DNA of 64,000 nt, taken from assembly GCF_900115245.1 (NCBI RefSeq), contig NZ_FOVT01000014.1, forward strand, positions 1-64,000, written 5' to 3'. Under the pieces are notes generated by a model. The model was given only the letters and a program-made list of their open reading frames with translations, searched no databases and had not been told where the DNA came from. The stretch comes from Mesorhizobium sp. NFR06 (GTDB lineage Bacteria > Pseudomonadota > Alphaproteobacteria > Rhizobiales > Rhizobiaceae). Both the position numbers and the translations under genes were made by a program. Positions 59,835 to 64,000 of the stretch are shown one piece after another (the stretch's first letter is position 1; each line of letters opens with the position of its first letter).

Positions 59835-61283
59835 GTGGCTGAATCCTACGACGTCATCATCATCGGCTCCGGCCCCGGCGGCTATGTCACGGCGGTGCGT
59901 TCCGCCCAGCTCGGCTTCAAGACGGCGATCGTCGAGCGCGAGCATCTTGGCGGCATCTGCCTCAACTGGGGTTGCATCCCGACCAAGGCGCTGCTGCGCT
60001 CGGCCGAGATCATGCATTATTCGGACCACCTCAAGGATTACGGCCTGAAGCTCGAAGGCGGCAAGGTCAGCCCCGACACGGCCGCCGTGGTCGACCGTTC
60101 GCGCAAAGTGTCGCTCAGGCTCAACACCGGCGTCGGCTTTCTGATGAAGAAGAACAAGGTCGACGTCATCTGGGGCGAGGCCAAGCTTTCCAAGCCGGGC
60201 GAGGTCGTTGTCTCCAAGTCGAGCAAGAAACCGATGGAACCGCAGCCGCCGGTGCCGAAAGGCGTCAAGGGTGAGGGCACCTATACCGCCAAGCACATCA
60301 TCCTGGCGACCGGCGCCAGGCCGCGCGCGCTGCCCGGCATCGAGCCGGACGGCAAGCTGATCTGGACCTATTTCGAAGCGATGGTGCCGAAGGAAATGCC
60401 GAAATCGATGCTCGTCATGGGCTCGGGCGCCATCGGTATCGAATTCGCCTCCTTCTACCGCACGATGGGTGCGGATGTGACGGTGGTCGAGCTGCTGCCG
60501 GCGGTGATGCCGGTCGAGGACGCCGAGGTCTCGAAATTCGCGCAAAAGCAGTTCGAGAAGCAGGGCATGAAGATCATCCTGGAAGCCAAGGTGACCAAGG
60601 TTGAAAAGGGCGCCAATTCGGTCACCGCGCATGTCGAGATGAAGGATGGCAAGGTCGAGAAGATCACCGCCGACCGCATGATCTCCGCCGTCGGTGTGCA
60701 AGGTAACATCGAGAACCTCGGCCTCGAGGCGCTGGGCGTCAAGACGGAGCGCGGCTGCATCGTCGTCGACGGCTACGGCAAGACCAACGTGCCGGGCATC
60801 TATGCCATCGGCGATGTCGCCGGACCGCCAATGCTCGCGCACAAGGCCGAGCATGAGGGCGTGGTCTGCATCGAAAAGATCGCCAATTTCCCTGGCGTGC
60901 ATGCCACCGACAAATTGAAGATCCCGGGCTGCACCTATTGCAACCCGCAGGTCGCCTCGGTCGGTTTGACCGAAGCGAAGGCCAAGGCCGAAGGCAAGGA
61001 TATCCGCGTCGGCCGTTTCCCCTTCAGCGCCAACGGCAAGGCGATCGCGCTCGGCGAGGACCAGGGCTTCGTCAAGACCATCTTCGACAGGAAGACCGGA
61101 CAGCTTCTCGGCGCCCACATGGTCGGCGCCGAGGTGACCGAGCTCATCCAGGGTTTTGTCGTGGCGATGAACCTGGAGACGACCGAGGAAGAGCTGATGC
61201 ACACGATCTTCCCGCACCCGACGCTGTCGGAGATGATGAAGGAGAGCGTGCTCGACGCCTATGGCCGCGCTTTGAACGCATGA
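59835..61283 (+). CDS. lpdA: Dihydrolipoamide dehydrogenase (E3)
   Basis: 482 residues with a GTG start at 59835, after AGATCAGGGAGAAAACCC. The redox pair is Cys42 and Cys47 in GGICLNWGCIPTK, FAD motif GSGPGGY at 11-17, NAD motif GSGAIGIEFA, and the acid-base pair His461 and Glu466 in HPTLSEM. A 20-residue segment around KSSKKPMEPQPPVPKG makes it longer than usual. It reoxidises lipoate for the pdh complex. Confidence 0.96.
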   Translation: MAESYDVIIIGSGPGGYVTAVRSAQLGFKTAIVEREHLGGICLNWGCIPTKALLRSAEIMHYSDHLKDYGLKLEGGKVSPDTAAVVDRSRKVSLRLNTGVGFLMKKNKVDVIWGEAKLSKPGEVVVSKSSKKPMEPQPPVPKGVKGEGTYTAKHIILATGARPRALPGIEPDGKLIWTYFEAMVPKEMPKSMLVMGSGAIGIEFASFYRTMGADVTVVELLPAVMPVEDAEVSKFAQKQFEKQGMKIILEAKVTKVEKGANSVTAHVEMKDGKVEKITADRMISAVGVQGNIENLGLEALGVKTERGCIVVDGYGKTNVPGIYAIGDVAGPPMLAHKAEHEGVVCIEKIANFPGVHATDKLKIPGCTYCNPQVASVGLTEAKAKAEGKDIRVGRFPFSANGKAIALGEDQGFVKTIFDRKTGQLLGAHMVGAEVTELIQGFVVAMNLETTEEELMHTIFPHPTLSEMMKESVLDAYGRALNA

Positions 61284-61421
61284 TGAATCGCCAACCGGTG
61301 ATAGATTGCCAATCCATGCTAACTTGGTTGCGCGAGACTCATACGCGGCAGCCGGAAGGTCCTGACGGCAAGGCAGCTCGTTTCCGGCTGCATTTTCATC
61401 TGACACAGGAGGACTTGGCAC

Positions 61422-61679
61422 ATGCATTTGAATGGCGTCGGCTGGATCGCAGCCATCATCGTCGGAGGCTTGGCGGGCTGGCTCGCCGAGATGATCATGA
61501 AGAGCAACACCGGCATCTTCATGAACATCATCATGGGTGTCGTCGGCGCGGTGGTGCTGAACGCGATCCTGCAGGCTCTCAACATCCAGTCCTTCGGCGT
61601 CGGCTGGGTGGCTTATCTGATCACCGGCTTCATCGGCGCCTGCCTGCTGATCTTCGTGGGTCGGCTGGTGCGCCGCTGA
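61422..61679 (+). CDS. GlsB/YeaQ/YmgE-family stress-response membrane protein
   Basis: 85 residues with three hydrophobic helices and Gly-rich packing (GVGWIAAIIVGGLAGWLAEMIMK, GIFMNIIMGVVGAVVLNAI, GVGWVAYLITGFIGACLLIFVGRLV). Members are induced by stress and stationary phase. CACAGGAGGACTTGGCAC precedes the ATG. It lies 138 bp after lpdA. Confidence 0.88.
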   Translation: MHLNGVGWIAAIIVGGLAGWLAEMIMKSNTGIFMNIIMGVVGAVVLNAILQALNIQSFGVGWVAYLITGFIGACLLIFVGRLVRR

Positions 61680-61702
61680 TCGCCGGCAGGTCCTGCTATG
61701 CG

Positions 61703-61744
61703 AAAAAGGCCGTGGCGGCATGCGCCGGCGCGGCCTTTTTCTTT
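61703..61744 (+). terminator. Intrinsic terminator after the YeaQ-like gene
   Basis: AAAAAGGCCG (61703-61712) and CGGCCTTTTT (61731-61740) pair perfectly, with an 18-nt internal segment that can pair further (GGCGG with CCGGC-type bases). T runs support termination in plus orientation, and the A run at the other side would serve minus transcripts. Confidence 0.75.
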
Positions 61745-61810
61745 GCCTCGAAAAGTCCTAGATGACGAAAGACAGCCGGCTGCCGGAAGCGCGGCCGCGA
61801 AGGGTTTGAG

Positions 61811-62776
61811 ATGGTCACAGTCGTAGACACGATCGCCAACCGGCCGCGCCAGCGGCATCCCGAGAAGGCGCACAGGCCCGACCAGGAAGTGCTGCGCAAG
61901 CCGGACTGGATCCGCGTCAAGGCGCCGGTCTCGAAGGGCTATGCCGAGACGCGCGAGATCGTGAAGTCGCACAAGCTGGTCACGGTGTGCGAGGAGGCCG
62001 GCTGCCCGAATATCGGCGAATGCTGGGATAAGAAGCACGCCACCTTCATGATCATGGGCGAGATCTGCACGCGTGCCTGCGCCTTCTGCAACGTCGCGAC
62101 CGGCATCCCGACCGCGCTCGATCCGGACGAGCCAACGCGTGTGGCGCATGCCGTCAAGCAGATGGGGCTGAGCCATGTCGTCATCACCTCCGTCGACCGC
62201 GACGATCTTGCCGACGGCGGCGCGCAGCATTTCGCCGACGTCATCCGCGCCATCCGCGCGGCAACGCCATTGACAACGATCGAAATCCTGACGCCCGACT
62301 TCCTGCGCAAGGATGGCGCGGTCGAGATCGTCGTTGCGGCCAAGCCCGACGTCTTCAACCATAATCTCGAAACCGTGCCGTCGAACTATCTGACGGTTCG
62401 GCCCGGCGCCCGCTATTTCCATTCGATCCGGCTGCTGCAGCGGGTCAAGGAACTCGACCCGTCGATCTTCACCAAATCCGGCATCATGGTCGGCCTCGGC
62501 GAAGAGCGGAACGAGGTACTGCAACTGATGGACGACCTGCGTTCGGCCAATGTCGACTTCATGACCATCGGTCAGTACCTGCAGCCGTCCAAGAAACACC
62601 ATCCGGTGATCCGATTCATCACGCCGGACGAGTTCAAATCCTACGAGACGGTCGGCAAGACCAAGGGCTTCCTGTTGATGGCGTCGAGCCCGCTGACGCG
62701 CTCCTCGCACCATGCCGGCGAGGATTTCGCCAGGTTGCGGGCTGCGCGCGAGGCGCAGCTCAAGAAGGCCAGCTGA
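61811..62776 (+). CDS. lipA: Lipoyl synthase
   Basis: 321 residues. Auxiliary cluster cysteines Cys60, Cys65, Cys71 (CEEAGCPNIGEC) and radical-SAM Cys86, Cys90, Cys93 (CTRACAFC) are complete. It inserts sulfur at C6 and C8 of the octanoyl group bound to lipoyl domains, so it activates the PDH E1-beta and E2 encoded just upstream. An N-terminal basic extension is usual in alphaproteobacteria. The COQ10-like gene follows after 6 bp. Confidence 0.97.
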   Translation: MVTVVDTIANRPRQRHPEKAHRPDQEVLRKPDWIRVKAPVSKGYAETREIVKSHKLVTVCEEAGCPNIGECWDKKHATFMIMGEICTRACAFCNVATGIPTALDPDEPTRVAHAVKQMGLSHVVITSVDRDDLADGGAQHFADVIRAIRAATPLTTIEILTPDFLRKDGAVEIVVAAKPDVFNHNLETVPSNYLTVRPGARYFHSIRLLQRVKELDPSIFTKSGIMVGLGEERNEVLQLMDDLRSANVDFMTIGQYLQPSKKHHPVIRFITPDEFKSYETVGKTKGFLLMASSPLTRSSHHAGEDFARLRAAREAQLKKAS

Positions 62777-62782
62777 CCTTCA

Positions 62783-63238
62783 ATGCCGAAATTCGAGGCG
62801 ACACGCCGCGTCGCGCATACGCCGCAGGAGATGTTCGCGCTGGTGGCGGACATCGAGACCTACCCGCAATTCCTGCCGCTTTGTGAATCGCTCTCCGTGC
62901 GCTCGCGCAAGGAGCGGGACGGCCGCACCATCCTCGTCGCCGACATGAGCATCGGCTACAAAGCGATCCGCGAGACCTTTACGACGCAGGTGCTGCTCAA
63001 TCCGGCCGAGCATGCCATCGACGTCAAATACATCGACGGCCCGTTCAAATATCTCAGCAATATCTGGCGCTTCGATCCCGCCGAAGGCGGCTGCGAAGTG
63101 CATTTCTTCATCGACTACGAATTCAAGAGCCGCATCCTGGGCGCGGTGATGGGAACGATGTTCGACCGTGCCTTCCGCATGTTCTCGGAGGCCTTCGAGA
63201 AGCGCGCCGACATCATCTACGGGGCAAAGCCGACCTAA
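62783..63238 (+). CDS. RatA/COQ10-type START-domain protein
   Basis: 151 residues. VAHTPQEMFALVADIETYPQFLPLCESLSVRS, the IGYKAIRETFTTQV segment and GPFKYLSNIWRF are those of the ubiquinone-binding START family (PF03364). Its annotation as RatA toxin is by similarity only, and the alphaproteobacterial role is more likely in ubiquinone function. Its TAA overlaps the convergent cinA stop by 4 bp. Confidence 0.9.
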   Translation: MPKFEATRRVAHTPQEMFALVADIETYPQFLPLCESLSVRSRKERDGRTILVADMSIGYKAIRETFTTQVLLNPAEHAIDVKYIDGPFKYLSNIWRFDPAEGGCEVHFFIDYEFKSRILGAVMGTMFDRAFRMFSEAFEKRADIIYGAKPT

Positions 63239-63723
63239 TCCTTGCCAAGTGCACGCAACCCGAGTTGCAGCGCGTGCCGCACCGTCTCGTGCCGGATGAA
63301 TTCGCGGCCCTTGTGACCGAACAACTGCCGTTCCGCGACGATCGGCTGTCCCGCAAGCGCTATTCCGAACCAGACGAGGCCGACCGGCTTTTCCGCCGAG
63401 CCGCCGCTCGGACCGGCTATGCCGGTAACCGCAAGCGAGAGGCGCGCTTGCGAATGCGCGAGCGCTCCAGCCGCCATCTCCGCCACCGTCTCGCGCGAAA
63501 CCGCGCCATGCGCGTCGAGCGTGGCGGCGGAGACGCCGAGCATCTCCATCTTGGCTTCGTTGGAATAGGTGATGAAGCCGCGATCGACCACCGCGGAGGA
63601 CCCGGCGATGTCGGTCAGCGCGGCGATGATCAGGCCGCCGGTGCAGCTTTCGGCCGTCGCCAGCATGATGCCGCGCTGCTGGCACGCCTCGAGCAACGCG
63701 ACAGCAAGTTCGGCGTTGCTCAT
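63235..63723 (-). CDS. CinA-family protein / nicotinamide-nucleotide amidohydrolase
   Basis: 162 residues, the stand-alone C-terminal CinA domain (PncC). The segments ATAESCTGGLIIAALTDIAGSS, NEAKMEMLGVSAATLDAHGAVSRETVAEMAAGAL and SLAVTGIAGPSGG are characteristic. It deamidates NMN or similar. It overlaps the ispDF stop by four bases, a common arrangement in Rhizobiales. Confidence 0.92.
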   Translation of the reverse strand: MSNAELAVALLEACQQRGIMLATAESCTGGLIIAALTDIAGSSAVVDRGFITYSNEAKMEMLGVSAATLDAHGAVSRETVAEMAAGALAHSQARLSLAVTGIAGPSGGSAEKPVGLVWFGIALAGQPIVAERQLFGHKGREFIRHETVRHALQLGLRALGKD

Positions 63724-64000
63724 GCCGGCACCTCGCCCGGATAGACGACGCTTGCCGTGGCGATCGCCGCGATGCCTTCGCCGCGCCCGACAAAGCCGAG
63801 CTTCTCGTTCGTCGTCGCTTTCACCGAAATGCGCTCGGCCGCAATGCCGAGCATGGCGGAAAGCGCTTCCGTCATTGCCGCGCGGTGCGGCCCGACGCGC
63901 GGCGCCTCGCAGATCAGCGTGATGTCGGCATTGGCGATGCGGCCGCCGCGCTCGCGCACCAGCCTCGCCGCATGCTCGACGAAGATCTTCGAGGCCGCAC
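63720..64000 (-). CDS. ispDF: Bifunctional IspD/IspF, C-terminal end of the IspF domain (partial)
   Basis: The minus frame is open to the window end; the last 93 codons plus stop are visible. VRERGGRIANADITLICEAPRVGPHRAAMTEALSAMLGIAAERISVKATTNEKLGFVGRGEGI is the MECDP synthase signature (ATTNEKLGFxGR-type metal/CDP-ME site). The fused IspDF form is known in many alphaproteobacteria, though fusion is an inference because the IspD part lies outside. It acts in isoprenoid synthesis. Confidence 0.9.
   Translation of the reverse strand, partial: AASKIFVEHAARLVRERGGRIANADITLICEAPRVGPHRAAMTEALSAMLGIAAERISVKATTNEKLGFVGRGEGIAAIATASVVYPGEVPA

Noticed and set aside
62783..63238. Toxin-antitoxin system at the RatA-like gene
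   Set aside because: No antitoxin neighbour. The family is the COQ10/START type and is not supported as a toxin in this lineage.

Overview
The window is about 63% GC, densely coded alphaproteobacterial chromosome. Several features point to the Rhizobiales and most likely to Mesorhizobium or a close Phyllobacteriaceae relative. These are a eukaryote-like type II glutamine synthetase (glnII) beside glnB-glnA, an E1-beta subunit (pdhB) carrying its own lipoyl domain, adk inside the ribosomal cluster with rpsD and rpmJ absent from it, and intergenic palindromic repeats that I recognise from memory in Mesorhizobium. The genus is an inference. I see no tRNA, rRNA, CRISPR array, insertion sequence or prophage.

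Region 1 (1-15157) is the end of tuf followed by the fused S10-spc-alpha ribosomal superoperon, all on the + strand: 24 ribosomal proteins, secY, adk and rpoA, ending at a clear terminator after rplQ. The operon is interrupted by several non-coding palindromes: a repeat element between rplR and rpsE, a near-perfect hairpin before secY, a 39-nt-arm inverted repeat between rpsM and rpsK, and a second long-arm inverted repeat between rpoA and rplQ. A candidate internal promoter precedes rpsM.

Region 2 (15168-24671) holds housekeeping genes: a DegP-type protease, rarA, a membrane-anchored protein that I read as an aspartyl/asparaginyl beta-hydroxylase (LpxO-like) family member, an RluA-family pseudouridine synthase, an EamA exporter, an ATP12 chaperone, an MHS-type MFS transporter with a roughly 190-residue insertion, and a 63-aa protein.

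Region 3 (24672-29973) is a nitrogen-assimilation cluster. glnII points toward glnB-glnA, and each transcription unit has a -24/-12 (sigma-54) promoter with a plausible NtrC-type site about 100-130 bp upstream. nnrD/nnrE is divergent from glnB.

Region 4 (30069-46092) contains two envelope glycosyltransferases, pccB, a DEAD-box helicase, a lipase-like hydrolase, an SDR, then cysK-alaX and sseA-GNAT pairs, a DUF1203 gene, a gene-free 428-bp stretch with a CRP-like palindrome and terminators on both strands, ald with its divergent Lrp-type regulator, 5-FTHF cyclo-ligase and an NDH-2.

Region 5 (46233-54718) contains a Tat-exported cpdB-type nucleotidase, a 159-bp tandem duplication, several very small genes (a 42-aa membrane protein, a 40-aa lipoprotein, dodecin, PRC-barrel), a glyoxalase-like gene, kdsA (Cys/metal-type), eno and an FtsB/DivIC protein.

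Region 6 (54894-64000) is the pyruvate dehydrogenase locus pdhA-pdhB-pdhC-(membrane protein)-(SGNH hydrolase)-lpdA, followed by glsB-like, lipA, a RatA/COQ10-type START protein, cinA/pncC and the 3' end of ispDF. The lipoyl synthase lies just downstream of the complexes that need lipoate.
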